Assembly (NCBI RefSeq): GCF_014644295.1
Contig: NZ_BMKK01000008.1
Span: 186,001-250,000, forward strand
DNA from: Emticicia aquatilis
GTDB lineage: Bacteria > Bacteroidota > Bacteroidia > Cytophagales > Spirosomataceae
Length of the DNA stretch: 64,000 nucleotides
Direction of reading: 5' to 3'
In this document: piece after piece, positions 8,987-17,002 of the stretch
Layout: each line of letters begins with the position of its first letter
How positions within the stretch are numbered: position 1 is the first letter of the stretch
Translations under genes and position numbers: made by a program
Notes under the pieces: model-generated
What the model was told of the DNA's origin: nothing
The model's input: the letters and a program-made list of their open reading frames with translations, nothing else
The model's database searches: none

Positions 8987-9763
8987 GTGAGTAAATACGC
9001 AACCACCGAAATCACGAGTGCCGAAATTCCATCGGATAATCCTGTTCATCAACGTTTATATTTTCCGTATGTAGAGGCGGCAAAAATTATTCATGGAAAT
9101 GTTTTAGAATTAGGCTGTGGCTGGGGAAGAGGCGTTGAAACCCTAATCAAAAAATGTGACCATTATACAGGTCTTGACAAGAATCAACCACTGATTGACC
9201 AACTTCAAGCGGCTTATCCAAAGCATACTTTTAGTACGGCCGACTTACCGCATCTTTCTGCATTCAAAGATAATACCTTCGATTATGTAGTAACGTTTCA
9301 GGTTATCGAACACATTCAAGACGACCATAAGTTTTTGGCCGAAATTGCACGTGTTTTGAAGCCAAACGGACGAGTATTACTCACCACAGTCAATCGTCCA
9401 TATTCATTAAGCCGAAACCCTTGGCACGTACGTGAATATGATACGCAAGAATTACGTTCATTGATGCAAAAATATTTCTCTAAAGTAGAAACAATGGGAG
9501 TGGGTGGAAATAAAAAAGTGTGGGATTACTACGAAGAAAACAAACAATCGGTGAATAAAATCATGCGTTTTGATATTTTTGATTTACAACACCGCTTGCC
9601 AGCTTGGATGCTTCGAGCACCTTACGAATTTTTGAATCGCTTCAATAGAAACAAACTAATGGCCGAAACAGGCAGTTTGGCTGCTTCGATTGATGTAACC
9701 GATTTCCATGTGTCAAACGAGCCAGAAAAATGTATTGATTTCTTTTTTGTGGCTACCAAGTAG
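8987..9763 (+). CDS. Class I SAM-dependent methyltransferase
   Basis: 258 residues starting at GTG 8987. The Rossmann motif I is GNVLELGCGWGRG (about residues 39-51), followed by YTGLDKNQP (motif II acidic residue) and FDYVVTFQVIEHIQD (motif IV region), then LKPNGRVLLTTVN. The QVIEH sequence and LKPNGRVL are typical of methyltransferase domain 11 proteins acting on small molecules or lipids; the substrate cannot be told from sequence. It is followed 69 bases later by hemW on the same strand. A TAnnTTTG promoter box sits close upstream, giving a very short leader. Confidence 0.8.
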   Translation: MSKYATTEITSAEIPSDNPVHQRLYFPYVEAAKIIHGNVLELGCGWGRGVETLIKKCDHYTGLDKNQPLIDQLQAAYPKHTFSTADLPHLSAFKDNTFDYVVTFQVIEHIQDDHKFLAEIARVLKPNGRVLLTTVNRPYSLSRNPWHVREYDTQELRSLMQKYFSKVETMGVGGNKKVWDYYEENKQSVNKIMRFDIFDLQHRLPAWMLRAPYEFLNRFNRNKLMAETGSLAASIDVTDFHVSNEPEKCIDFFFVATK

Positions 9764-9765
9764 AG

Positions 9766-9813
9766 CAATTTTCTAAATTGCTTTGTGGGTCGAAAAAACA
9801 ATTTAGAAAATTG
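9766..9813 (+). repeat. Perfect 15-bp inverted repeat between methyltransferase and hemW
   Basis: CAATTTTCTAAATTG at 9766-9780 is repeated in inverted form (CAATTTAGAAAATTG) at 9799-9813, with an 18-base loop. There is no U-run after the stem, so it is a weak terminator candidate; it may instead be an mRNA processing or stabilising hairpin between the two genes. Confidence 0.4.
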
Positions 9814-9832
9814 TGTTACGATTTAGAAAACC

Positions 9833-11008
9833 TTGCACCTTTACCTCCACATACCTTTTTGCCGTCGGGCGTGTCATTACTGTGATTTTCATTTCAGTAC
9901 AAATCTCTCGTTGAAAACAACGGTCGTAGAAGCCATTTGTCGAGAAATAGATTTACAGGCTAATTACTTGAAAAACAAGCGATTAGAGACTATCTACTTT
10001 GGTGGCGGTACTCCTTCGTTGTTGAATATGAACGAATTGTATGATATTTTTGAGACAATCAAGAAACATTATACGTTTGCCGACGAAATTGAGATAACCA
10101 TGGAAGCCAACCCCGACGACATCACTCGTGACCGTTTGGCAATTCTTCAAAGATTTGGTTTTAATCGCCTAAGCATTGGCATTCAGTCCTTCGATGATAA
10201 TCATCTAAAGTACCTTAACAGGATTCATACTTCGCAGCATGCCGAAGATTGTGTGCGACTGGCTCAAGAAATGGGATTTGAGAATCTCACTATTGATTTG
10301 ATTTATGGCATTCATCCATTACTGACGCTTCCTAAAAAACTGCAAAAAACTCAGTCAGAGTTTACGCTCGGAATTCATCAGATTTGGCAACGAGATTTAG
10401 AAAAGGCAATCATGTTGAATGTGCCTCATATTTCGTCGTATTGCCTAACAATCGAACCCAAAACCGTTTTTGGTAAATGGTTGCAAATTAATAAGATACC
10501 GCCAATTGATGAAGAATTTGCTTCGCAACAATTCGATATTTTAGTCAATACATTGGCTGAAAGCGGTTATGAACAGTACGAAATCTCGAACTTTTGTAGA
10601 GATAATCGCTATTCTCGACACAACACTTCTTATTGGAAACGCCATGAATATCTGGGAGTTGGGCCTTCGGCTCATTCTTTCAATGGTGAATCTCGCCAGT
10701 TTAATGTATCGAATAATCCTGCATATATCAAAGCTCTGACGCTCGGTCAAGTTCCTGCCGATTATGAAATTTTAACTCCCGAAGAAAAAGTAAACGATTA
10801 TATCATGACTGGCCTACGCACAAAATGGGGTTGTGATTTGACAGAGATAGAAAAAATGGTGGGGCAAAAATGGCTGAAATCCAACGAAGAAGTACTACGA
10901 CAAAATCTTTCTCAAAACTTTCTGAAACTTGATAATCAGTTGCTTACACTTACGCAAAAAGGTAAATTATTTGCCGATAGGATTGCGAGTGATTTGTTTT
11001 TGGTGTAA
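9833..11008 (+). CDS. hemW: HemW-like radical SAM protein (coproporphyrinogen dehydrogenase-like)
   Basis: Radical-SAM protein of the HemW group, thought to insert or carry heme rather than to oxidise coproporphyrinogen. The 391 residues begin at TTG 9833; an in-frame stop at 9824 leaves no upstream alternative. The [4Fe-4S] motif CRRACHYC (Cys10, Cys14, Cys17, CxxxCxxC) lacks the extra cysteine of true HemN, as expected for HemW. GGGTPSLL, EANPDD, FNRLSIGIQSF and the SSYCLTIEPKT block are present. A stretch of 21 residues (about 162-182) between DLIYGIH and QIW appears to be an in-frame insertion bounded by a repeated GIH. Confidence 0.85.
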   Translation: MHLYLHIPFCRRACHYCDFHFSTNLSLKTTVVEAICREIDLQANYLKNKRLETIYFGGGTPSLLNMNELYDIFETIKKHYTFADEIEITMEANPDDITRDRLAILQRFGFNRLSIGIQSFDDNHLKYLNRIHTSQHAEDCVRLAQEMGFENLTIDLIYGIHPLLTLPKKLQKTQSEFTLGIHQIWQRDLEKAIMLNVPHISSYCLTIEPKTVFGKWLQINKIPPIDEEFASQQFDILVNTLAESGYEQYEISNFCRDNRYSRHNTSYWKRHEYLGVGPSAHSFNGESRQFNVSNNPAYIKALTLGQVPADYEILTPEEKVNDYIMTGLRTKWGCDLTEIEKMVGQKWLKSNEEVLRQNLSQNFLKLDNQLLTLTQKGKLFADRIASDLFLV

Positions 11009-11011
11009 TAC

Positions 11012-11518
11012 TTATAATTTATTTTCTCTCCAAGTTTTTAAAGCGGTCAACCAAGCTGTCATATAAAATACCAATCGTAGCCAATTTAACCGTATCCACA
11101 TTAAAACTATTGAGGTAGTTGTCTCTGCACTTAGCTTTAACTTTGCACTATCCATGATTTTACCAGTAGTAGGGGCAAAATAAAATAAAGTGGTTACAAA
11201 ACAAATAATCAAGAGTGTAGAAATTAGTAGAAAAAAACGCTGTTGTATTTTATTTGTTTTGAATGATAGAATTAACAAACCAATCGCTGAAATAAGAATA
11301 AATGGAGATGTGAATTTCCAAAATCTAAATCCGGGATTAATAGCAAATTCGGGATATTGGGTACGTAGTAAACTAAATTTCCATACTGATTCTGGTGGAG
11401 AATGAAGAATAAGAGGTTGTATAACCCGGATTTCGTATAGACCTCCACCCACTTCAATACCACCAACTATAATAAAAAGCAATAGTAAGACCTGTTCAAG
11501 TCTGTAATACTTTTTCAT
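11012..11518 (-). CDS. Four-helix membrane protein, unknown
   Basis: 168 residues with four hydrophobic segments (about 10-26, 71-88, 95-113, 141-160). The first helix is glycine-rich (FIIVGGIEVGGGLYE). The topology resembles DUF1772-type small membrane proteins, but I cannot assign a family with confidence. It converges on hemW with only 3 bases between the stops and has no obvious operon partner. Confidence 0.5.
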   Translation of the reverse strand: MKKYYRLEQVLLLLFIIVGGIEVGGGLYEIRVIQPLILHSPPESVWKFSLLRTQYPEFAINPGFRFWKFTSPFILISAIGLLILSFKTNKIQQRFFLLISTLLIICFVTTLFYFAPTTGKIMDSAKLKLSAETTTSIVLMWIRLNWLRLVFYMTAWLTALKTWRENKL

Positions 11519-11635
11519 ATTTCAAAAGGTTTTGAGTTTTTGTCTGTTAGATGTGAAAAAGTGGGTGAGTGTTACAGATTAAAATAAAAATTTTCTAAAC
11601 CTATGATTAACAATGATTATTTTATGGGATATTCA

Positions 11636-11665
11636 TAAAAAAAGCCACCTCGAAAGATGGCTTTT
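11636..11665 (-). terminator. Terminator of the LysM protein gene
   Basis: On the minus strand, AAAGCCATC-TTTC-GAGGTGGCTTT followed by a run of T. It lies 22 bases after the stop of the LysM gene. Confidence 0.8.
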
Positions 11666-11686
11666 CTTAAATATCTTGATTAAATA

Positions 11687-12403
11687 CTACTGCTTTTCAG
11701 CAAATGGAATTATCAATTTTTCGCCACGAGCGGCGTAGTTTTTAGTCTTTTTGTTGGCTTGCATGATGAGTGTTTGAGAAACACCATACTTATTGCTCAC
11801 TACTCTAATAATATCACCAGGACCAACTGTATGAACGGCTTTGATACGAACTTTAAGTTTAGTAACTCCAACCTTAATGCCGCTTTCATCAACACCTGGG
11901 TTCATTGCTTTCAGTGTTTCTTTCTTAATATTATAGCGATTAGCAATACCAAAGAAAGTTTCACCTTCGCCAACTGTATGTGTATATGTTTCGCCGCCTG
12001 CTGGAATTTCAACTTTAGGCTTTTCTTCCTTCGATTTTTCCTCTTTTGGTTTCTCTTCTTTAGGTTTTTCTTCTTTTACGGCTGTTGCTTCATTTTTATC
12101 GCCAACTTTTGGTACCGAAACCTCTGGTAAACCATTGGTGGCCGCAGGAGTTGTACTCGAAGTTTCAGCAGCTGGAGCTTCTTCTTCTGGTTGATTACTC
12201 ATCGCTTTTGCCACAGTGTCGGCAGGAACTGCGGTTAGGTCATCACTACCCGAAGTATCATCTGACATATACTTCCAGCCAATGTAAAGCAAAGCACAAA
12301 TAATACCCACAAGTACTAACAAAACTGCCATTGGCAGATTGCGGGCAGGCTCTTTGGGACGTTCATTACGTTGTTCTCGATTTTCTCGGTCTTCGAACTG
12401 CAT
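11687..12403 (-). CDS. Membrane-anchored LysM protein
   Basis: 238 residues. A cytoplasmic Arg/Glu-rich N-terminus (about 1-22) is followed by one membrane helix (about 23-45, LPMAVLLVLVGIICALLYIGW). Next come a low-complexity linker with KEEKPKEEKPKEEKSKEEKP repeats and two LysM modules: YTHTVGEGETFFGIANRYNIKKETLKAMNPG and VHTVGPGDIIRVVSNKYGVSQTLIMQANK. LysM modules bind peptidoglycan glycan strands, so this is likely a wall-spanning tether. The second LysM is atypical (GDIIRVVSNKYG instead of GDTLxxIAxxYG). It has its own terminator; purE is upstream on the same strand, 136 bases away. Confidence 0.8.
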   Translation of the reverse strand: MQFEDRENREQRNERPKEPARNLPMAVLLVLVGIICALLYIGWKYMSDDTSGSDDLTAVPADTVAKAMSNQPEEEAPAAETSSTTPAATNGLPEVSVPKVGDKNEATAVKEEKPKEEKPKEEKSKEEKPKVEIPAGGETYTHTVGEGETFFGIANRYNIKKETLKAMNPGVDESGIKVGVTKLKVRIKAVHTVGPGDIIRVVSNKYGVSQTLIMQANKKTKNYAARGEKLIIPFAEKQ

Positions 12404-12539
12404 GGGAAAAGGTGTTTTAATTTATAAATAGGAAAACAAGTTCTTTAATAAATGTACAATTGAAAATGAGTAATTATAAATTGCAAAGTAGCTAAAATTC
12501 CCTGTAATTCGATTGAAATATTGAATATTTGTGTCAAAC

Positions 12540-13025
12540 TTACACCGATTTCTGTAATTCCTCGTTCATTTCTTCAACCAAATCCTTCAATCCTTCGCTG
12601 TATGCTCTTAGTTTTTTTGCAATTTCCTCGTCGTTTGCTCCTAAGATTTGTGCAGCTAAAATTCCTGCATTTTTTGCACCATTCAACGAAACTGTAGCAA
12701 CTGGTACACCAGCAGGCATTTGAAGAATCGACAAAATCGAATCCCAACCATCAATCGAATTGCTTGATTTGATAGGTACACCAATCACTGGAAGAGTCGT
12801 ACTTGATGAAACCATACCTGGTAAATGAGCAGCACCACCAGCACCTGCAATGATTACTTTTAAGCCACGACGACGTGCCGAATGGGCATAATCAAGCATT
12901 TTTTGTGGTGTACGGTGTGCCGAAACAACTTCTTTCTCGTAAGGGATTCCGAATTGTTCTAATATTTCAACTGCTGCCGACATTACTTTCCAGTCGGATA
13001 AACTACCCATTATGATTCCAACCAT
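12540..13025 (-). CDS. purE: N5-carboxyaminoimidazole ribonucleotide mutase
   Basis: Converts N5-CAIR to CAIR in purine synthesis. The 161 residues carry the class I signatures [37 protein letters not shown] and [31 protein letters not shown]. It works with purK, the next gene upstream on the same strand, which supplies its substrate. An AT-rich repeat fills the gap between the two. Confidence 0.95.
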   Translation of the reverse strand: MVGIIMGSLSDWKVMSAAVEILEQFGIPYEKEVVSAHRTPQKMLDYAHSARRRGLKVIIAGAGGAAHLPGMVSSSTTLPVIGVPIKSSNSIDGWDSILSILQMPAGVPVATVSLNGAKNAGILAAQILGANDEEIAKKLRAYSEGLKDLVEEMNEELQKSV

Positions 13026-13031
13026 CTTATT

Positions 13032-13118
13032 TCAATTAAGAATTAAGAATTATGAATTGAGAATTAGGAATTATTTTTTGTGGTAATTCTTAATTCTTAA
13101 TTCATAATTCTCCATTCA
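13032..13118. repeat. AT-rich intergenic repeat between purK and purE
   Basis: Left half built from AATTAAGAATTAAGAATTATG units and right half from their reverse complement (TAATTCTTAATTCTTAATTC), around a TTTTTTGTGG spacer. It is the same family as the block at 8895-8956 and could form a long hairpin in the purK-purE transcript. Confidence 0.5.
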
Positions 13119-14303
13119 TTTCGTAACTACTTTAAGTTTTTCTTTTACAAAAATGACCTTTTCTTTTAATTTATCAAAATTTTGGTCGATAATCGTTATA
13201 TGTCCCATTTTTCGGAAAGGTTTTGTAATTTTCTTTCCATAAAGAAACGGATGCACGCCCTCAACGCCCAAAACCTCATTCATACCTTCGTAAACAGCTT
13301 CGCCTGAGTGGCCGTCTTCGCCTAATAAATTTACCATGGCAGCTTTTGAGTGTGCTTTTGTGCTTCCAAGAGGTAAATCAAAAATGGCTCGTAAATGCTG
13401 TTCATACTGCGAGACATCATTGGCTCTGATGCTTTGGTGGCCGCTGTTGTGTGGCCGAGGTGCAACTTCATTGATTAGGATTTGACTGTCTTTTGTCAAG
13501 AACATCTCAACCGCTAATAAACCCACCACACCAAAAGCTTCGGCGGTTTTGATGGCTACTTGCTCAGCTTGTGCTTCTATTTCAGCAGAAATTTCGGCAG
13601 GAGCAAAGAGATATTCTACCAAGTTGGCTTCTGGATGAAATACCATTTCTACGACTGGAAAAGTTTTGATTTCTCCGCTGGCATTACGAGCCACAATCAC
13701 AGCCAGTTCTTTCTCGAAGTCAACCATTTTTTCCAACACACTTGGTTGGTCGAACGCTTTCGCTAAGTCAGCTTCGGAGCGTAGTACTTGCACACCTTTG
13801 CCATCGTAGCCACCCGTACCGAGTTTATGAACTGCTGGCAGAAAATCGACGTAATTTTTTACATCGGCCTGATTTTCTGTCAGTATAAAATCGGCTGTCG
13901 GAAGGTTATTGTCTTTATAAAATTGCTTTTGAATACGTTTATCTTGAATCAGGCGTAAAACCGAAGGCTGCGGATACACTAATTTGCCTTGTTTTTCGAA
14001 AGTTTCGAGTGCTTCGATGCTGACATTTTCAATTTCAATCGTAATTATATCACAGTCTTGCCCAAAAGCCATTACCGTATCGAAATCTTTCAGCGAACCA
14101 TTCACAAATTCATGAGCAATGTGCTTGCATGGTGCATCGGGGTCGGGGTCAAGCGATTTGATAGTGAAGTCGAAGTCGATAGCAGCTTGAATAATCATTC
14201 TGCCGAGTTGGCCACCGCCAAGAATACCGAGTTTTTTTGAGTTATCGAATTGCACGAAGAAGTTTTTTTGTGCAAAGATAAGCATGGCATCATCGAAAAG
14301 CAA
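13116..14303 (-). CDS. purK: N5-carboxyaminoimidazole ribonucleotide synthase
   Basis: ATP-grasp enzyme making N5-CAIR from AIR, bicarbonate and ATP. The core has KKLGILGGGQLGRM (about residues 22-37), the ATP-grasp signatures KLGTGGYDGKGVQ and LLAVEMFLTKDSQILINEVAPRPHNSGHQ, and a normal C-terminal domain. The annotated start gives about 20 residues before KKLGIL; a start at the second ATG (14285) is equally possible. The ion channel gene ends 2 bases upstream of the first ATG, so channel, purK and purE may be transcribed together. Confidence 0.93.
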   Translation of the reverse strand: MLFDDAMLIFAQKNFFVQFDNSKKLGILGGGQLGRMIIQAAIDFDFTIKSLDPDPDAPCKHIAHEFVNGSLKDFDTVMAFGQDCDIITIEIENVSIEALETFEKQGKLVYPQPSVLRLIQDKRIQKQFYKDNNLPTADFILTENQADVKNYVDFLPAVHKLGTGGYDGKGVQVLRSEADLAKAFDQPSVLEKMVDFEKELAVIVARNASGEIKTFPVVEMVFHPEANLVEYLFAPAEISAEIEAQAEQVAIKTAEAFGVVGLLAVEMFLTKDSQILINEVAPRPHNSGHQSIRANDVSQYEQHLRAIFDLPLGSTKAHSKAAMVNLLGEDGHSGEAVYEGMNEVLGVEGVHPFLYGKKITKPFRKMGHITIIDQNFDKLKEKVIFVKEKLKVVTK

Positions 14304-14305
14304 TC

Positions 14306-15115
14306 TTAATGCGAATGATTGAACTCATTTCCGCAGTGTGGACACTTAATTTTGTGTTTTTGGCCACGCATTTGTTCAGCAAAACCCGATGCCAAGATAC
14401 CAGTCGGCAAGGCAAAAAGTGCTACCCCAAGAATGGCAATTAAGCCTCCGATGATTTTGCCGATGGGAGTAATGGGTCGATAATCGGCATCTCCGACGGT
14501 TGTCATGGCATTTACTCCCCACCACATGGCTTCTGGAATACTCGAAAATTTAGTTGGCTGCATTTCATGCTCAAAATAATAAAGTGTACTCGACGAAATA
14601 ATTAACACAAAAACAATGAAGACAAAACTCAGCACAAGTTCCTCTTGCTTTTCTTTCATTACTTTCTGAATCACCCGCAAGGCATGAAAATATTTGCTTA
14701 CTCTAAACAAACGAAGCATTCGGAGTAAGCGAAGGATACGAATAAACCCTAAATCAGTAATGAATATGGAGACATAAAAAGGGGCAATAGAAAGCAAATC
14801 GACTAAGCCCCAAGCCGAAAAAATGAATTTTAACCGCCCTTTGATTGGGTGTGAGAAATGTGGATTTTCAACACAAGACCATAATCGTAAAATATATTCT
14901 ACCGTAAAAACAATGACTGAGAAAACCTCAAAATCAAGCAAAATTTGATGGTATTTCTGAATACTCGGAACTGTATCTAAGATAATGGCAACGGCATTGA
15001 GCGAAATGATGACCGTCAAGAAAATATTTACCCAAAAACTCAAGCCGAGTTTCCGATGCCAAGTAATTTCGAGAATATTGTGTACGTGTTTGCGTAACGA
15101 AACAGTCGGACTCAT
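14306..15115 (-). CDS. Voltage-gated-like six-helix ion channel with altered selectivity filter
   Basis: 269 residues from the ATG at 15113-15115 (MSPTVSLRKHVHN); a longer frame is open to 15169. The architecture is that of a 6-TM cation channel. S4 carries spaced arginines (IRILRLLRMLRLFRVSKYF), followed by S5, a pore helix (AMWWGVNAM) and S6 with GVALFALPTGILASGF. In K+ channels the filter is TVGYGD; here it reads TTVGDAD with the same number of residues before the conserved P-TPIGK, so Tyr-Gly is replaced by Asp-Ala. K+ selectivity is therefore doubtful. The C-terminus ends in a zinc-ribbon-like CPHCGNEFNHSH tail. purK follows immediately. Confidence 0.8.
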   Translation of the reverse strand: MSPTVSLRKHVHNILEITWHRKLGLSFWVNIFLTVIISLNAVAIILDTVPSIQKYHQILLDFEVFSVIVFTVEYILRLWSCVENPHFSHPIKGRLKFIFSAWGLVDLLSIAPFYVSIFITDLGFIRILRLLRMLRLFRVSKYFHALRVIQKVMKEKQEELVLSFVFIVFVLIISSSTLYYFEHEMQPTKFSSIPEAMWWGVNAMTTVGDADYRPITPIGKIIGGLIAILGVALFALPTGILASGFAEQMRGQKHKIKCPHCGNEFNHSH

Positions 15116-15164
15116 TAAATGTAGGTAGTGTTTATTCGACCAATTTAAGAAAAAAAGCAATCGG

Positions 15165-15196
15165 AACAAAAAAAGGTCAACGATTGCTCATTGACC
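15165..15196 (-). terminator. Terminator of the small Cys/Lys-rich secreted protein gene
   Basis: On the minus strand, GGTCAA, a 10-base loop, TTGACC, then a run of seven T. It lies between the 63-residue gene and the channel gene. Confidence 0.7.
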
Positions 15197-15233
15197 CCTT
15201 TACTTACTCAATTGATTATAGAAAATAAGATTA

Positions 15234-15425
15234 TTATTCTGCTTTCTTTTGGCAGCAAGCTTTGCTTTCTTTTTTACATTCTTTGGCCATTTCTTTATCG
15301 CAACATTTCATTTCTTTTTTTGCCGCTTCTCTGCGAGCCTTACGCCCACCTTTTTCTTTTTCTACGGCCAAAACAACTGTGGCAGCCGATGCTACCAATG
15401 CGAAAACTATGATTAACTTTTTCAT
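15234..15425 (-). CDS. Small secreted Cys/Lys-rich protein
   Basis: 63 residues: a signal peptide (MKKLIIVFALVASAATVVLA) followed by a mature part of about 43 residues dominated by Lys, Glu, Ala and Cys. It has a CC pair in KCCDKEM, a single C in KECKKES and a final CC in KACCQKK. The five cysteines with acidic and basic residues suggest metal binding or disulfide cross-linking; this is inference. It has its own terminator, supporting a real short gene. Family not recognised. Confidence 0.6.
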   Translation of the reverse strand: MKKLIIVFALVASAATVVLAVEKEKGGRKARREAAKKEMKCCDKEMAKECKKESKACCQKKAE

Positions 15426-15499
15426 GATAGAATATTTTAAGATTTTTAAACAGTAACAAATAGCTTCTGGGAAATTTCCGACAATTAATGTTAGTTTAA

Positions 15500-15550
15500 A
15501 ATACTACTATGGACTGTCGTCTATTAACCGTGGACTACTCACTGAATCTC
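15500..15550. repeat. Short intergenic repeat containing GGACTGT/GTGGACTA
   Basis: The segment around ACTATGGACTGT and CCGTGGACTACTC resembles a segment at 43545-43572 (ATTGACTGTGGACTATT). Both are non-coding. Possibly copies of a small dispersed repeat. Confidence 0.25.
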
Positions 15551-15579
15551 AAATATTATACCAATAGTTTTATCAGAAG

Positions 15580-15999
15580 TTAATTGATAGAAAGTGTATG
15601 CGTAATTTCGGCGGTTGGACTAAACTGAGCTGTGGCCGAGCAGTATTTTTCCATCGAAAGTTGAATGGCACGCTCAACTTTTGCTTGGTCGAGCTGACCT
15701 TTGAATGCAAAATGTATGTTTATCTTGCGAAACGGACTCATCTCAGTACCTTCGATTTTTACACGCTCACCTTCTACCGATATTCTAATGTCATCAATTA
15801 CTTGGCGTTGTTTTTTCAAAATCAAGATTACATCAATCGCTGTGCAGCCGCCCAAACCCATCAAAAGCATTTCCATTGGTCTTGCTCCTAAGTTATGTCC
15901 GCCAATATCAACATTAGCATCCATGTGGTTGACCGTACCTGCTGTACCGACGGCTTCAAAATGGAAGGCGTCATCGACTCTTACTAATTCTACTTTCAT
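15580..15999 (-). CDS. OsmC family peroxiredoxin-like protein
   Basis: 139 residues from the ATG at 15997-15999 (MKVELVRVDD). The OsmC/Ohr fold is supported by RPMEMLLMGLGGCTAIDV with the first redox cysteine (about residue 59) and MEKYCSATAQFSP with the second (about residue 117). Members reduce organic hydroperoxides with dithiol reductants. It cannot be assigned to Ohr or OsmC; the short form fits the YhfA-like OsmC subgroup. It is transcribed alone. Confidence 0.85.
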   Translation of the reverse strand: MKVELVRVDDAFHFEAVGTAGTVNHMDANVDIGGHNLGARPMEMLLMGLGGCTAIDVILILKKQRQVIDDIRISVEGERVKIEGTEMSPFRKINIHFAFKGQLDQAKVERAIQLSMEKYCSATAQFSPTAEITHTLSIN

Positions 16000-16383
16000 T
16001 CGATTACTTATATCTGTTTTTCTGATAACATATTCAAAGTAAAAGAAAGTTTCTCTAAACAAGAAATCAATTCTTTAGAATCTTTAGTGAAAAAGGTTTT
16101 TATAAATCGACTAAAGATATACAAATATTGAGCTACTATTTGAAAGTTATATAAATATATTAGAATAGTTATATTTTAGTGTTTCTGTATAAAACTTACA
16201 CTTAAACCTATTTTTCTTGTTTTAGGTAATTTTATCTTAAAAATGAGTTAAAATTAAACCTATAATTCGAGTTTTAGTAAAAATAATATTGTACTATTCT
16301 AATATTTTAATTTACTATAAAAAGAATATGTGCCAAATATTATTTGGTTATATATGTATTTTGCAAAATAATTTAAAAATTAC
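16000..16383. other. AT-rich intergenic stretch with a distant 13-bp inverted repeat
   Basis: About 380 bases with no credible gene. ATATTAGAATAGT at 16157-16169 is repeated as its exact reverse complement, ACTATTCTAATAT, at 16293-16305, 123 bases apart. This may be a pair of regulator sites for the gene starting at 16436. Nothing else is recognised. Confidence 0.35.
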
Positions 16384-16415
16384 TTGACAGGTGTCGAATT
16401 ATTCTACTATATTTG
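16384..16415 (+). promoter_or_regulatory. Complete Bacteroidota promoter
   Basis: TTG at 16384-16386, a 21-base spacer and TATATTTG at 16408-16415. Both boxes and spacing match the Bacteroidota -33/-7 pattern. The ATG is 20 bases downstream. Confidence 0.7.
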
Positions 16416-16435
16416 TATCACAAAACAGCAAAATC

Positions 16436-16726
16436 ATGAGAAATAACATAGACAAAGAAACTTACACATGGTCATTTAAGGTATTCACTCTTCTTGGAAT
16501 CCTACTTTTGTTAGTAAATATTTTCCTATACTTTTCATTAGAACCGATGCACGCTATGGCATTTAAGTTTGCAAGTTCTACATTTTGCTTGCTGTTAGCA
16601 GTTGGTGTTTGGATGCGTTTAGAATACTTAAAGGCATTTCAAGAAGCAACATATAAGGCTCGTCGTGTACCAATGTGGGCATCTATTTTTGTATTTGTAA
16701 TTACAGCATTTTCAAGATTCTTCTAA
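16436..16726 (+). CDS. Small membrane protein, unknown
   Basis: 96 residues from the ATG at 16436, chosen because the promoter box ends just upstream; a GTG at 16391 would place the start inside the promoter. It has two or three hydrophobic segments (about 14-35, 42-60 and 76-94), with a basic loop between the last two (KARRVP). No family recognised. A good promoter upstream and a terminator downstream mark it as a single-gene unit. Confidence 0.6.
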   Translation: MRNNIDKETYTWSFKVFTLLGILLLLVNIFLYFSLEPMHAMAFKFASSTFCLLLAVGVWMRLEYLKAFQEATYKARRVPMWASIFVFVITAFSRFF

Positions 16727-16760
16727 GAGACTTCTCTAAACAAACTATATAACTATTCAT

Positions 16761-16794
16761 AAGGGCAAAATGACTTCGGTTGTTTTGCCCTTTT
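16761..16794 (+). terminator. Rho-independent terminator
   Basis: Stem GGGCAAAA / TTTTGCCC with a 12-base loop containing CTTCGG, followed by TTTT. It closes the small membrane protein gene. Confidence 0.8.
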
Positions 16795-16963
16795 CATTTA
16801 TGCAGTTTTGTCATTTTAATCTTTCCTGAATTTTGTAATTCCTGCCTTTTTGTCGTTTGAAATTGAAAAATTTTAAGCATTTTCGGCCATTTTTTCCGAA
16901 TAACACACCTCTGCATACTTTTTGATGAGTATCTCTGCGTAACACAACTGAAAGCATTAGGAA

Positions 16964-16984
16964 AAACAAGTGTACAGCTTGTTT
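16964..16984 (+). promoter_or_regulatory. Inverted repeat in the clpB leader
   Basis: AAACAAG, 7 bases, CTTGTTT, centred about 29 bases before the clpB ATG. Possible heat-shock operator or leader hairpin. It does not match the CIRCE element, whose arms are longer and different. Confidence 0.3.
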
Positions 16985-17002
16985 CACAAAACATCAAAAG
17001 CT

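Noticed and set aside
9766-9813. TTTTCTAA and TTAGAAAA half-sites resembling the TetR operator upstream of hemW
   Set aside because: The half-sites face the opposite way and are 26 bases apart instead of abutting, so they do not form the TTAGAAA-n4-TTTCTAA palindrome; more likely a hairpin.
9833-11008. HemN (oxygen-independent coproporphyrinogen oxidase)
   Set aside because: The short CxxxCxxC motif without the extra C and the 391-residue length fit HemW, not the longer HemN.
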